A stretch of 64,000 nt of DNA from Fervidibacter sinensis (GTDB lineage: Bacteria > Armatimonadota > Fervidibacteria > Fervidibacterales > Fervidibacteraceae), in NCBI GenBank assembly GCA_032161045.1, contig JAVHTH010000016.1, one strand, 5' to 3'. This document shows positions 1 to 8,184 of this stretch, piece after piece (positions within the stretch are counted from its first letter, which is position 1; every line of letters starts with the position of its first letter). A program made the position numbers and the translations under genes. The notes under the pieces were generated by a model that was not told the origin of the DNA, did no database searches, and was given only the letters and a program-made list of their open reading frames with translations.

Positions 1-923
1 CCCACGAGAGTGTTGACTTGCATCATATACTCAGGACCGAGAACCTCAAATGTCAACCTCAAACCTGCACCGACGAAACTCCAAGAAGTTGTCGCTTCAA
101 CGATGACTAAGTTGCCACTCGGAGTTTCAAAAACAATTCGCGCCGCTGCGTAATCTTCTGCTGGGTGCTTGGTATAGTCAACCTCAAGTTCGTCCTTCCA
201 CATTTCCTTGAGTTTCGCTGCATACTCAGGGCGGGTCCATTTGAGGGAAGCGATTTGCGCGTAGACAGTCTTGGGCTTAAGCACAGACATCCGCTGCCCA
301 AGCGGTGTCAAGAGATACCAGCCGGCAAGTGCGCTGTGGCAGAGCATGTCGTTGAGGACGCCTCCGCCTTGTAGGTCGCCACGCCAGAACCAAGCGCGGT
401 GAGGACCGCTGTGCTCTTCTGCGCACCTTGCAAGGTATGGTTCACCAGCAATAGCAGCACCTCGCCGCCAAATGAGTTCCTTGCCGCGAGAGACTGCTGG
501 TGCGTAAATTTGGTTCTCCAAGTAACCGTTGGGAATTTTCGCTTCAGTCACCGCCTCGTAAATCCTTTTTGCCTCCGCTAAGTTGCGGGCGAGGGGCTTT
601 TCCATCGCGAGACCCTTCAGTTCCGCTTTCCCGCTCTTAACCTCATCGGCGATTGCTTCCACCAATTCCAAGCGGACATTGTTTGGGGCAAGTAGCCAAA
701 CCGCCTCAACATTTGGGTCACGAACCATTTCGCGGACATCCTTGTAAATCTTCGGCTCTCCAATTCCTAACTCTTTGCAGAAGGCCGCTAATGCCCCTGC
801 ACGGGTTTCGTCAATGTCGCAAATCGCCACGATGTCTGCATCGCGAACCCAAGAGAAAGCCTGAGCGTGAAACCTTGCCACGAACCCGCTTCCAACAAAA
901 CCAACACCAAGACTCCGACCCAT
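1..923 (-). CDS. Gfo/Idh/MocA-family oxidoreductase, 3' end cut by window edge
   Basis: I translated this directly; the reading frame stays open to the left edge, so about 307 N-terminal residues are visible and the C-terminus lies outside the window. The protein begins MGRSLGVGFVGSGFVARF, a GxGxxG-like Rossmann nucleotide-binding turn. It carries an EKPLAR motif near residue 123, the conserved EKP of NAD(P)-dependent sugar or inositol dehydrogenases, and the rest matches the alpha/beta substrate domain of that family. The ATG at 921-923 is preceded by GGAGGTG (931-937). A 9-bp-stem hairpin (969-999) separates it from the next oxidoreductase on the same strand, so the two are probably in one transcript. 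The substrate cannot be told from sequence; no signal peptide is visible, so it is probably cytoplasmic. Confidence 0.88.
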   Translation of the reverse strand, partial: MGRSLGVGFVGSGFVARFHAQAFSWVRDADIVAICDIDETRAGALAAFCKELGIGEPKIYKDVREMVRDPNVEAVWLLAPNNVRLELVEAIADEVKSGKAELKGLAMEKPLARNLAEAKRIYEAVTEAKIPNGYLENQIYAPAVSRGKELIWRRGAAIAGEPYLARCAEEHSGPHRAWFWRGDLQGGGVLNDMLCHSALAGWYLLTPLGQRMSVLKPKTVYAQIASLKWTRPEYAAKLKEMWKDELEVDYTKHPAEDYAAARIVFETPSGNLVIVEATTSWSFVGAGLRLTFEVLGPEYMMQVNTLV

Positions 924-968
924 CTTCACGCACCTCCATTGCGAAGTTTTTTGCTGTAATCCGATGAA

Positions 969-999
969 CCCGGCAGGATGAGTTATACACCCTGCCGGG
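969..999. repeat. Intergenic hairpin between two oxidoreductase genes
   Basis: CCCGGCAGG (969-977) and CCTGCCGGG (991-999) form a perfect 9-bp stem with a 13-nt loop. There is no U-tract on either side, so it is not a canonical intrinsic terminator. The GGCAGGGT/ACCCTGCC core resembles the hairpins of the repeat cluster at 26.2 kb, so it may be a solitary member of the same dispersed palindromic family, or an mRNA processing or stability element. Confidence 0.5.
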
Positions 1000-1019
1000 C
1001 ATTACTTCGCTTCTCCAGT

Positions 1020-2252
1020 TTACTTCTTCTTTTCCTTTGCCGAGGCTGCTTGTTCTGTTTGCTTCTTTCGCCTCTCCTGAATTTCGGGTAGGATTTCCAC
1101 TGTCACCCACTTGCGCTTTTGAGCCGACCTCTCAATTGCGTCAAGAACGCGCTGGCACTGAACTCCATCGTAAAAATCGGGTTCAAAGTATTCCTCATCT
1201 GCGACGCCGCGCAAGAAGTCATAGACCGTGTGGATAAATGTGTGCTCGTAGCCGATTATGTGAGCAGGTGGCCACCATGCTGCGATGTATTTGTGAACGC
1301 CGGGTTCGGTCACAATGACTTGATGGAAGCCCTGAGCCTCCGCAGGGTCATCTCGGAAGAAGACTTCCAACTCATTCATTCGCTCCAAGTTGAAGACGAT
1401 GCTTCCCTTCTCGCAATTGATTTCAAACCTGTTGTAGTTTTTGCGACCCGGGCAGAATCGGCTCGCTTCAATGTAACCAATTGCCCCGTTGTCAAAAAGG
1501 ACAATTGTCATCGTCGCGTCATCAACATCAACTTCCCCCTCACCAGCACCCGCAACTCCGGCCAAACCTCCAACCTCCTCTGCTGGAAGAGGTCGCTTTT
1601 TGATGAAGGTGTGCATGTAACTGACAACCTCAACGATTTCCCCAACGAGGAACCGGGCAGTGTCAATCAAGTGAGCAGCCAAGTCACCCAACGCTCCTGA
1701 ACCCGCAATGCTCTTCTGAAGTCGCCAAACGAGAGGGAAGTTAGGATCAACAATCCAGTCCTGCAAGTAAGTCCCTCGGAAGTGGAAAACTTTGCCCATC
1801 TTTCCACTCGCAATTAGATGCTTCGCCAATTGGATAGCAGGTGCTCGTCTGTAGTTGAAGCAAACACCATGTTTAACTCCGGCTTTCACTACAGCATCCA
1901 ACATTTTTTCCGCATCTTTCAAAGTGTGAGCCAACGGTTTCTCACAAAAAACATGTTTGCCTGCTTTTGCTGCGCCAATGGCAATGGGGGCGTGGGAGTT
2001 GTTTGGGGTCGTGATATCCACGATTTCAATGTCATCGCGGTTGACAAGTTTTTTCCAATCGGTCTCGTAAGTTTGCCAACCGAACTTTTCTGCGGCTGCC
2101 TTGGCTTTTTCTTCCGTTCGCCCACAGATCGCCACCATCTTGGGGATTAATGGGGGGTCAAAAAAGTGCTTGACTTGCCTCCAAGCATTGCTATGAGCCT
2201 TCCCCATGAACGCGTAACCTACCAAACCGACACCGACCTCTCTTTGCGCCAT
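1020..2252 (-). CDS. Gfo/Idh/MocA-family oxidoreductase
   Basis: About 410 residues. The N-terminus MAQREVGVGLVGYAFMGKAH gives the Rossmann GxxGxxxxG-type NAD(P) site. CEKPLA near residue 104 is the family EKP motif, and the C-terminal part is the GFO/IDH/MocA substrate domain. The reading frame is open further upstream, but I chose the ATG at 2252 because AGGAGGTGGC lies just before it. The gene begins 13 bases after the stop of the SurA-like isomerase upstream, which implies cotranscription. The C-terminus is Lys/Glu-rich and ends in a run of lysines. Family members oxidise or reduce sugars, inositols and related polyols; the substrate is unknown here. With the partial paralogue next to it and a third at 13.5 kb, it fits a carbohydrate-catabolic repertoire. 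Confidence 0.9.
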   Translation of the reverse strand: MAQREVGVGLVGYAFMGKAHSNAWRQVKHFFDPPLIPKMVAICGRTEEKAKAAAEKFGWQTYETDWKKLVNRDDIEIVDITTPNNSHAPIAIGAAKAGKHVFCEKPLAHTLKDAEKMLDAVVKAGVKHGVCFNYRRAPAIQLAKHLIASGKMGKVFHFRGTYLQDWIVDPNFPLVWRLQKSIAGSGALGDLAAHLIDTARFLVGEIVEVVSYMHTFIKKRPLPAEEVGGLAGVAGAGEGEVDVDDATMTIVLFDNGAIGYIEASRFCPGRKNYNRFEINCEKGSIVFNLERMNELEVFFRDDPAEAQGFHQVIVTEPGVHKYIAAWWPPAHIIGYEHTFIHTVYDFLRGVADEEYFEPDFYDGVQCQRVLDAIERSAQKRKWVTVEILPEIQERRKKQTEQAASAKEKKK

Positions 2253-2265
2253 AAAAGCCACCTCC

Positions 2266-3171
2266 TCATCTCCCCGTGCCGTTTTCAAACGACACGGTGT
2301 ATTTGATTTCCGCTTGCTTCCACAACCGTCCAATTAATTCTGGCGCTAAAAGCACCATTCGTTCCACCAAATAATCTTGACGCACTTTGTCGCGAACTTT
2401 TTCAAACGGATTTCGTTCGCCTGGCTTTTTGTCAACAACCCAAACAATGCGGTAAGTCATTTGCCCTCCGAGCCTCACCGCCAAAGGAGGCAAAATTTCA
2501 TTCGGTTGTGCCCGTTGTAAGGGCAACCTCATCTCTTCTGGCAATTCAATGTAAGTGAACTCACCCATCGCACCGGGAATGACAGAACGCTCCTTTGACA
2601 ATCGCTCAAACTCACTCGCCAACTTAGCGGGCGGGGTTTTCATCAATTGTCGGTAAATCTCTTGAGCCTCTGCAGGAGTGTAAACGATGATTTCCCGGAT
2701 TTGAACCCTTTCGGGACGGTTGTAGCGAATGAAGTGTCGGGTGTAAAAATCGCGCAACTCCTTTTCCGAGACCTCAACTTGTTTGGCAATGATTTTTTCA
2801 AGCAAAACCAGCCTCCTCGCTTCATCCCTCAAAGTCAAGTCACTCAACCGACCTCGCCCCAACTGCTTGCTCAACTCTTCGCGCTTCGCCTTCAACTCTT
2901 CAAACCGTTGTTGAACCTCTGTCTCAGACACAGTGATGCTTTCCTTTTGTGCCTCCTGTTCAAGCAGCCTCAAGGTGATGAGTTGCTTCAAAGTTTCTTC
3001 GCCGAAGTCTGCTAAAAGCCTGTCAAGCAACTCCCCTTTCGTTATCGCCACGCCGTTGACAATTGCTGCTGGTTCGGATAAATCCCAAACATTCGCCTTT
3101 TGCGTCCCGAAAGCAGCAAACACAATCGCTCCGAATAAAAAACCGCATATCCATTGCCACCAAGAACGCAT
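2266..3171 (-). CDS. SurA/PrsA-like peptidyl-prolyl isomerase, membrane-anchored or secreted
   Basis: 301 residues. A hydrophobic N-terminal segment (about residues 5-21) acts as signal peptide or anchor. An alpha-helical SurA_N-type chaperone region follows (about 30-165, containing NGVAITKGELLDRLL and a charged helical stretch). The region 150-255 (VQIREIIVYTPAEAQEIY, ERLSKERSVIPGAMGEF) is arranged like a parvulin domain. The parvulin motifs are weak, so it may act mainly as a chaperone. Its expected role is folding of exported or outer-membrane proteins. It is the first gene of a two-gene unit with the downstream oxidoreductase. The ATG at 3171 has only a weak upstream GGTGAT, so the start is less certain than its neighbours. 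Confidence 0.78.
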   Translation of the reverse strand: MRSWWQWICGFLFGAIVFAAFGTQKANVWDLSEPAAIVNGVAITKGELLDRLLADFGEETLKQLITLRLLEQEAQKESITVSETEVQQRFEELKAKREELSKQLGRGRLSDLTLRDEARRLVLLEKIIAKQVEVSEKELRDFYTRHFIRYNRPERVQIREIIVYTPAEAQEIYRQLMKTPPAKLASEFERLSKERSVIPGAMGEFTYIELPEEMRLPLQRAQPNEILPPLAVRLGGQMTYRIVWVVDKKPGERNPFEKVRDKVRQDYLVERMVLLAPELIGRLWKQAEIKYTVSFENGTGR

Positions 3172-3303
3172 TCGGTATCACCGTTTTCTATGTTGCCTAA
3201 AGTTGTCGCTCAAGTCAAGAGGCAAGAATTTGCCGAAGGCTTTGTCCCAATGCGTTAAACTGAGTTGTGGCTTAATGGCTCTTGACTCAAAGGGGGAAAA
3301 ACT

Positions 3304-4425
3304 GTGCGATTACTGACGGATTTGCTTTCTGTTCAGAGGACAGAGCGAGACCCGACGATACAGCCCGTCCTCCAAAAAGCATTGGACGGTGAACGCCTGA
3401 GTTTTGGAGACATCGTTTCGCTTCTCAAAAGCCGAGACCTTTTGTCAATGGGGCTTGCTGCCAACCAAATTCGGTTTCGCATTCACCCCGAGCCGATCGT
3501 CACCTATGTCGTTTCTCGCAACATCAATTACACGAATGTTTGCGTTGATTACTGCAGTTTCTGCGCCTTCTACCGACCACCGGGGCACAAGGAAGGTTAT
3601 GTTCTACCGCTTGAAGTCATCTTGCAAAAAGTTCAAGAGGCGGTTGAGTTGGGTGCAACGCAGATTTTGATGCAGGGTGGGCTAAACCCAGAGTTGCGGC
3701 TTGACTGGTATTGCAACACCTTTTCCGCAATTAAAGAGAAATTCCCCCAAGTTTGGCTCCACTGTCTCTCACCCGCAGAAATCCTCTACATCGCCGAACT
3801 TGAGAACATGAGCGTGCGAGAGGTTTTGGTCAAGTTGAAAGAAGCCGGACTCGGTTCAATTCCCGGCGGCGGTGCGGAAATCTTGAGCGATAGGGTTCGT
3901 CACATTATCAGCCGATTGAAGTGCAGCAAAGACGAGTGGCTTATGGTCATGAGAACTGCTCATGAGTTGGGGATTCGTTCGTCGGCAACAATGATGTTTG
4001 GACACATTGAAGAGCCTGAAGACATCGCCGAGCATTTCGTCGCTATCCGTCAACTTCAAGATGAAACTGGCGGGTTCACAGCCTTCATCCATTGGTGCTT
4101 CCAACCGGGCAATACTCCGCTCGGCAAGCGCACAAAAGGACATCAAGCAGGTGGACACCCGTATTTGAAACTCACAGCCATTGCCCGCCTCGCCCTTGAC
4201 AATTTTGAGAACATTCAAGCGTCTTGGGTGACTCAAGGCTTGAAAGTCGCTCAAATGTCCCTCTTTTTTGGCGCCAACGATTTCGGCGATACCGTGATTG
4301 AGGAAAATGTCACCCGCCTCGCAGGCGCTCGTTACTGGGCGACTCTTGACGAAATGCTCCGAGCGATCAAAGACGCTGGATTTATTCCCAAAAAGCGAAA
4401 CACCCTTTACGAGTTGCTGGAGTGA
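3304..4425 (+). CDS. mqnC: Dehypoxanthine futalosine cyclase (radical SAM), menaquinone biosynthesis
   Basis: 373 residues from a GTG start preceded by a GGGGG tract. It carries the radical-SAM CX3CX2C cluster (C80, C84, C87, in NVCVDYCSFCAFY) and family blocks GGGAEIL, TMMFGH, ETGGFTAF and VTQGLKVAQ. These match MqnC, which cyclises dehypoxanthinyl futalosine with a 5'-deoxyadenosyl radical in the futalosine route to menaquinone. The length is normal for MqnC. The related CofH/MqnE enzymes are less likely given the GGGAEIL and FGANDFG blocks. It is divergent from the SurA-like gene and transcribed alone; no other mqn gene is in the window. It ends only 9 bases from the stop of the convergent HTH gene. 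Confidence 0.93.
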   Translation: MRLLTDLLSVQRTERDPTIQPVLQKALDGERLSFGDIVSLLKSRDLLSMGLAANQIRFRIHPEPIVTYVVSRNINYTNVCVDYCSFCAFYRPPGHKEGYVLPLEVILQKVQEAVELGATQILMQGGLNPELRLDWYCNTFSAIKEKFPQVWLHCLSPAEILYIAELENMSVREVLVKLKEAGLGSIPGGGAEILSDRVRHIISRLKCSKDEWLMVMRTAHELGIRSSATMMFGHIEEPEDIAEHFVAIRQLQDETGGFTAFIHWCFQPGNTPLGKRTKGHQAGGHPYLKLTAIARLALDNFENIQASWVTQGLKVAQMSLFFGANDFGDTVIEENVTRLAGARYWATLDEMLRAIKDAGFIPKKRNTLYELLE

Positions 4426-4434
4426 ACTTGACAA

Positions 4435-4833
4435 TTATGCGATCTCTTCCGTTGCCTCCTGAGCCCTTGCTTCTTCGTAAGCGAGTTTCGCTAAAGCGCC
4501 TGCCATGTGGGTTCGCGTTTCCTCATCAGCGCTTTCAAGTTCCCCTGACATTAACGCTTCAAGTCGCTTACGGGCGAATTCGGGTTTCGCTCGCAAGATG
4601 CTTTGAACGGTTTGAGGCGTCAAGCCGAGCGTTGCTGCAATTTCCTTTGCCGTCTTCCGTTCAACTTCGTGCAGGAGCACAACATAAACCGCTTCCATCA
4701 AACTCGGCAACCATGTCACGCGCCGCAACTCAATCATCTTCCTCGGACCACCAAGCAACTTGATGATTTTCGCGAACAACCTCATCGCCATGAAGTCCAA
4801 ACTGTAACGACGAGGTTTCACCACAACAGCCAT
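4435..4833 (-). CDS. Small HTH protein of the KaiC-adjacent regulatory-domain type
   Basis: 132 residues from the ATG at 4833, chosen because GGAGGTG lies at 4841-4847. An alternative GTG two codons upstream overlaps the same site. Residues about 45-85 contain a helix-turn-helix pattern (KTAKEIAATLGLTPQTVQSI), and the C-terminus is acidic and helical. The pattern and position match the domain described in archaea as a probable regulatory domain found beside KaiC homologues (TIGR03879, near_KaiC_dom, from memory). It lies 38 bases downstream of the KaiC-like ATPase gene on the same strand, so the two are very probably cotranscribed and may work as a regulatory pair. DNA binding is inferred, not shown. 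Confidence 0.7.
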   Translation of the reverse strand: MAVVVKPRRYSLDFMAMRLFAKIIKLLGGPRKMIELRRVTWLPSLMEAVYVVLLHEVERKTAKEIAATLGLTPQTVQSILRAKPEFARKRLEALMSGELESADEETRTHMAGALAKLAYEEARAQEATEEIA

Positions 4834-4871
4834 CTCCACTCACCTCCATTGACAGTTTTTCAACTCACACT

Positions 4872-5837
4872 TCACTCTTCAACTTCAACGCTAAGAGGTT
4901 GACCAATGCGGACCAAGCCCGTTTCAGTGATTTCCATAAGGTGCGTCTTGGTATCGTGACCGCAAAGCCTGCAGCCGTCAATTCGGAACAACCGAACGAT
5001 TTCGCCAACCGGGGCTTTGTAGAGTTTTGCTTCAAAGCGGTTGGTGACAAGAACCTTGGACAAAACGATGGAGCAGTCAACGATGTGGCTGACAGCGTAA
5101 CCACCTGCCGCTTCAGGCGAAAGTTGTTCGTGGGAACTGCGTTTCTGCGAAACAAACAACGCCGTTTGACGCCACTTCTTGGCGAAGTTGAAGAGTGTGC
5201 GAACGATGTCGCGAGCCATCATCTCGCGAGCCTCGTAGAGCCCTGTGATTGAGTCAACGACCAACGACTTAGTTTCGTAAGTTTTGATGGCGTGGGCGAG
5301 CGTGTTCAAAAGCGTTGGCAGGCTATGCCTTAAAACCGCATAACTGGCTGCATCAACGAGAACGATTTTGTCCTGCACCGATTCGTAATCAATTCCCATC
5401 GCTGTCGCCCTTTGCCTCAGTCCTGCAGCGACGAAAGGCGCTGGGCTTTCAATTGTGACGAACAAAACTGGATAGCCCATACTTGCCTGCTTAATTGCAA
5501 ACTGCTCAACCATAAGGCTCTTACCAGTGTCAGGGACACCTGTGATGTTGACAACCGCGTAAGAGGGGAAGCCTCCGAGAGGCTTCTTAACAGGCTTTCC
5601 GTCCCGAATCTCGGTGGTGAAGAACAGATCATCAAGCCCTTCAACTCCCGAAGCAATTCCAAACAACCTCGGAGCCTTTTTGCCCGCTTCCCTCAGGGTT
5701 GACAGGCTTTCAACGAGAGGTTTATGCTCCTCGTGCTCAATTTCCGTTTCTTCGGCTATTACTGCTCCCCTCCCCTCGGTCGCCTCAGCAGCGAAAATTT
5801 CCTCTTCGGTTTTAGCCTTGACATTTTTGCGTGCCAT
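4872..5837 (-). CDS. KaiC/RecA-superfamily ATPase, archaeal AF_0795-like
   Basis: 321 residues from the ATG at 5837, which has AAGGAGGTGG at 5843-5852; the open frame extends 54 codons further but without such a site. After a charged 50-residue N-terminus comes one RecA-like ATPase domain. It has Walker A GVPDTGKS (about 100-107), a Walker-B-like SLVVDSITGLYEA, and an SQKRSSHE stretch. A C-terminal CRLCGHDTKTH (about 289-299) could bind a metal. The GVxDTGKS and CGHDT signatures resemble the single-domain thermophile KaiC family (TIGR03878, AF_0795 family) rather than cyanobacterial two-domain KaiC. The Walker A lysine is intact, so ATP binding is expected. Role unknown; probably signalling or regulation together with the downstream HTH protein. 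Confidence 0.82.
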   Translation of the reverse strand: MARKNVKAKTEEEIFAAEATEGRGAVIAEETEIEHEEHKPLVESLSTLREAGKKAPRLFGIASGVEGLDDLFFTTEIRDGKPVKKPLGGFPSYAVVNITGVPDTGKSLMVEQFAIKQASMGYPVLFVTIESPAPFVAAGLRQRATAMGIDYESVQDKIVLVDAASYAVLRHSLPTLLNTLAHAIKTYETKSLVVDSITGLYEAREMMARDIVRTLFNFAKKWRQTALFVSQKRSSHEQLSPEAAGGYAVSHIVDCSIVLSKVLVTNRFEAKLYKAPVGEIVRLFRIDGCRLCGHDTKTHLMEITETGLVRIGQPLSVEVEE

Positions 5838-6042
5838 TTTTACCACCTCCTTGATTTTGGGCAACGACTGGATTGGAGACACGGAAGGCACATCCCCGCC
5901 CGAAGGTGAAGCCGCTGAAGCCATGAAAATTTTTACACACTTGCAAGAGCAGTTAAACATAAAGCCTTGAACGACGATTTTAAGGTAGTTGAGGATCAAG
6001 GTCGCGTTCCTTCGCAGAACGCTACAACTGAGCGAAGTGTGT

Positions 6043-6048
6043 TATAAT
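6043..6048 (+). promoter_or_regulatory. Extended -10 promoter of tRNA-Thr
   Basis: TATAAT at 6043-6048 is preceded by TGT, giving an extended -10 element (TGnTATAAT). It lies 14 bases before the first tRNA base. The -35 position holds only a weak match (GCTACA near 6021). Confidence 0.6.
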
Positions 6049-6062
6049 TTTTGCCAGCGAAA

Positions 6063-6137
6063 GCCCTCGTAGCTCAGCGGCAGAGCGCACCCTTGGTAAG
6101 GGTGAGGTCCCGGGTTCAAGTCCCGGCGGGGGCTCCA
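6063..6137 (+). tRNA. tRNA-Thr (anticodon GGT)
   Basis: Acceptor stem GCCCTCG pairs with CGGGGGC. The D-arm begins GCTCAGCGGCAGAGC. The anticodon arm is CACCC-TTGGTAA-GGGTG, with anticodon GGT. The T-arm is CCGGG-TTCAAGT-CCCGG. The discriminator is T and the terminal CCA (6135-6137) is encoded. All stems are intact. The tRNA reads ACC, and ACT by wobble. It stands alone, upstream of the cation transporter genes. Confidence 0.97.
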
Positions 6138-6276
6138 TTATCGTGCGACTCCCGGTATCAAAAGCCCTTCACTAACATCCGTTTAAGGCTTATTTGTTTT
6201 TGCCTTTGCCAAGACAATGCACCCAAGCCAAAATAAGGTTCAGGCGTTACCAAAGCGAACAAAGAAGGGAGTTGGA

Positions 6277-7209
6277 ATGGAGCAACTGCAGAAACAAAAA
6301 GCAGCGACCATTTCGGTTATGGCAACAAGCGTATTGACAACCGTTAAACTTTTGGTCGGTTGGTGGAGTGGCTCGGTCAGCGTGATTTCTGAGGGGTTGC
6401 ATTCTGGAACCGACCTATTAGCAGCGTTGATGGCATGGTTTGCTGTCCGCCAATCAGGGAAGCCCCCCGATGCTGGGCACCCTTACGGACACGGAAAATT
6501 TGAGAGCCTATCTGGAGCGGTTGAGGCTGTTTTGATTTGGCTTGCTTGTTTCCTCATCGCACGGGAGGCAATCCGAAAATTGATGCATGGAGTTGAAGTT
6601 TCTCAACCGGTCGCTGCTATCGCTGTCATGGCTCTTTCAACGGTCGTCAACTTCGTTGTCTCCGCTCATTTGTTCGCTATCGCTAAAAGAACTGAGTCAT
6701 TGGCTTTGGAAGCGGATGGATGGCACTTGCGCACCGATGCCTATTCGTCTGGTGCAGTTTTGATAGGGCTTGGAGTATTGACAATCACTGGTTGGCATTT
6801 TTTAGACCCATTGCTCGCCCTTTTGGTCGCAATACTCATCGCCAAGGCTGGATATGACCTGCTCACTCAAGCATCAAAGCATCTTCTGGATGCAGCACTG
6901 CCATCACCTGAGGAGTCAATTGTCGCAAACATATTGCAACAGCACGCCCCAAATTTCATTAACGCTCATCGCTTGAGGACGAGGCAAGCAGGCAAGCAAA
7001 GATACATTGACCTCCACCTTGTCGTGAGGGATGACATGACGGTTGAAGAGGCACACCGACTTTGTGACGAGATTGAGCGCGATATCCGCAAAGCGTTGCC
7101 CGACGCAGATGTCACTATCCATGTTGAGCCTGAAAGCGCTTTCAAAAGCCATAGCGCTGACGAAGTGTCACAATATCGCTTCATTCGGCGTCCACAGAAG
7201 TCAAAATGA
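6277..7209 (+). CDS. Cation diffusion facilitator transporter (first of tandem pair)
   Basis: 310 residues, from the ATG at 6277 with GGGAG upstream. There are six hydrophobic segments followed by a cytoplasmic alpha/beta domain of about 90 residues. Transport-site ligands are visible: H-x3-D in TM2 (GLHSGTD, His codon 6400-6402) and H-x3-D in TM5 (WHLRTD), an HD-HD site typical of CDF Zn/Cd exporters. HPYGHGKFESL after TM2 is the family loop motif. It probably exports a divalent metal by proton antiport. The stop codon is followed almost at once by a paralogous CDF gene, so this is a duplicated pair; see the next entry for the changed ligand. Confidence 0.93.
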   Translation: MEQLQKQKAATISVMATSVLTTVKLLVGWWSGSVSVISEGLHSGTDLLAALMAWFAVRQSGKPPDAGHPYGHGKFESLSGAVEAVLIWLACFLIAREAIRKLMHGVEVSQPVAAIAVMALSTVVNFVVSAHLFAIAKRTESLALEADGWHLRTDAYSSGAVLIGLGVLTITGWHFLDPLLALLVAILIAKAGYDLLTQASKHLLDAALPSPEESIVANILQQHAPNFINAHRLRTRQAGKQRYIDLHLVVRDDMTVEEAHRLCDEIERDIRKALPDADVTIHVEPESAFKSHSADEVSQYRFIRRPQKSK

Positions 7210-7251
7210 TTGAAAAGCATACGACACGCTTACAAGAGGAGTGAGATCAAG

Positions 7252-8184
7252 TTGTCGCAAGGAGTTGAACAGCGTGCAGCCGCCATTTCGGTTATCGCAA
7301 CGGCAGCGCTAACTGCGGCGGAGATAACCGTTGGCATTTTCAGTGGCGCTGTAAGTGTAGTCGCTAATGGTGTTCAGTCGGCATTGGATTTAGTGGCGGC
7401 GTTGACGGCGTGGTTTGCAGTTTCACAAGCGGCAAAACCGCCTGACCGAAGCCACCGTTATGGACACGGAAAAGTAGAAAGTTTGCTGGGAGCGATTCAG
7501 GCTTTGTTGATTTGGTTAACCGCTGGCTTCATCACTGCCGATGCAGTGCAAAAACTTCTCAAGGGCACGACGGTTGATTACCCATTAGCCGCTATGGTGA
7601 TGATGGGGATTTCTGTTGCCGTTGATGTGAGTGTGGCTCGCTATCTGTTTTCTGTCGCACGAAAGTTTGATTCCTTGGCGTTAGAAGCGGACGCTTGGCA
7701 CTTGCAAGCGGATGCTTTGGCAGCCCTTTCAATTTTCGCAGGCTTGGGAGTTTTGAACTTGACGGGATGGCACTTTATTGACCCTTTGCTTGCGATTCTC
7801 GTCGCTTTGTTGATTGTCAAGGCTGGATTTGACATACTCAAACAGGCTGTAACGCACCTGCTTGACACTGCACTTCCCGAAGAAGAGGAAGTGATGATAG
7901 ACCGCGTGCTTAACTCATATGCCCATCGGTTCATCAATGCACACCGACTACGGACGAGGCAGGCTGGCAAGCACCGATACATTGACCTTCACCTTGTCGT
8001 GCGGGACGATATGACAGTTGAGGAGGCTCACCAACTTTGCGACGAAATTGAACACGACATCCGTCAAGCGTTGCCGAACGCCGATGTCACCATCCATGTT
8101 GAATCTGAGAGTGCTTTCAAAGAGCAAGGCGCTGAGGACACATTTGAGCAGCCAAAAACATCTTCTGGGACGGGAGCGCCATGA
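7252..8184 (+). CDS. Cation diffusion facilitator paralogue with altered TM2 metal site
   Basis: 310 residues from a TTG at 7252, with GAGGAG about 11 bases upstream. A longer TTG start at 7210, directly after the first transporter stop, is possible. The layout is the same as the preceding CDF: six membrane segments, RYGHGKVESL loop, C-terminal regulatory domain. The TM2 ligand pair is Q-x3-D (GVQSALD, CAG at 7375-7377) instead of H-x3-D, while TM5 H-x3-D (WHLQAD) is kept. The C-terminal domain is nearly identical to that of the first copy, but the membrane half is much more diverged. It may carry a different metal or act as a heterodimer partner. Its stop overlaps the start of the deacetylase by four bases. 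Confidence 0.9.
   Translation: MSQGVEQRAAAISVIATAALTAAEITVGIFSGAVSVVANGVQSALDLVAALTAWFAVSQAAKPPDRSHRYGHGKVESLLGAIQALLIWLTAGFITADAVQKLLKGTTVDYPLAAMVMMGISVAVDVSVARYLFSVARKFDSLALEADAWHLQADALAALSIFAGLGVLNLTGWHFIDPLLAILVALLIVKAGFDILKQAVTHLLDTALPEEEEVMIDRVLNSYAHRFINAHRLRTRQAGKHRYIDLHLVVRDDMTVEEAHQLCDEIEHDIRQALPNADVTIHVESESAFKEQGAEDTFEQPKTSSGTGAP

Noticed and set aside
4872..5999. Longer KaiC-like protein starting at 5999
   Set aside because: The extra 54 codons lack a ribosome site and are not similar to the family; AAGGAGGTGG marks the start at 5837.
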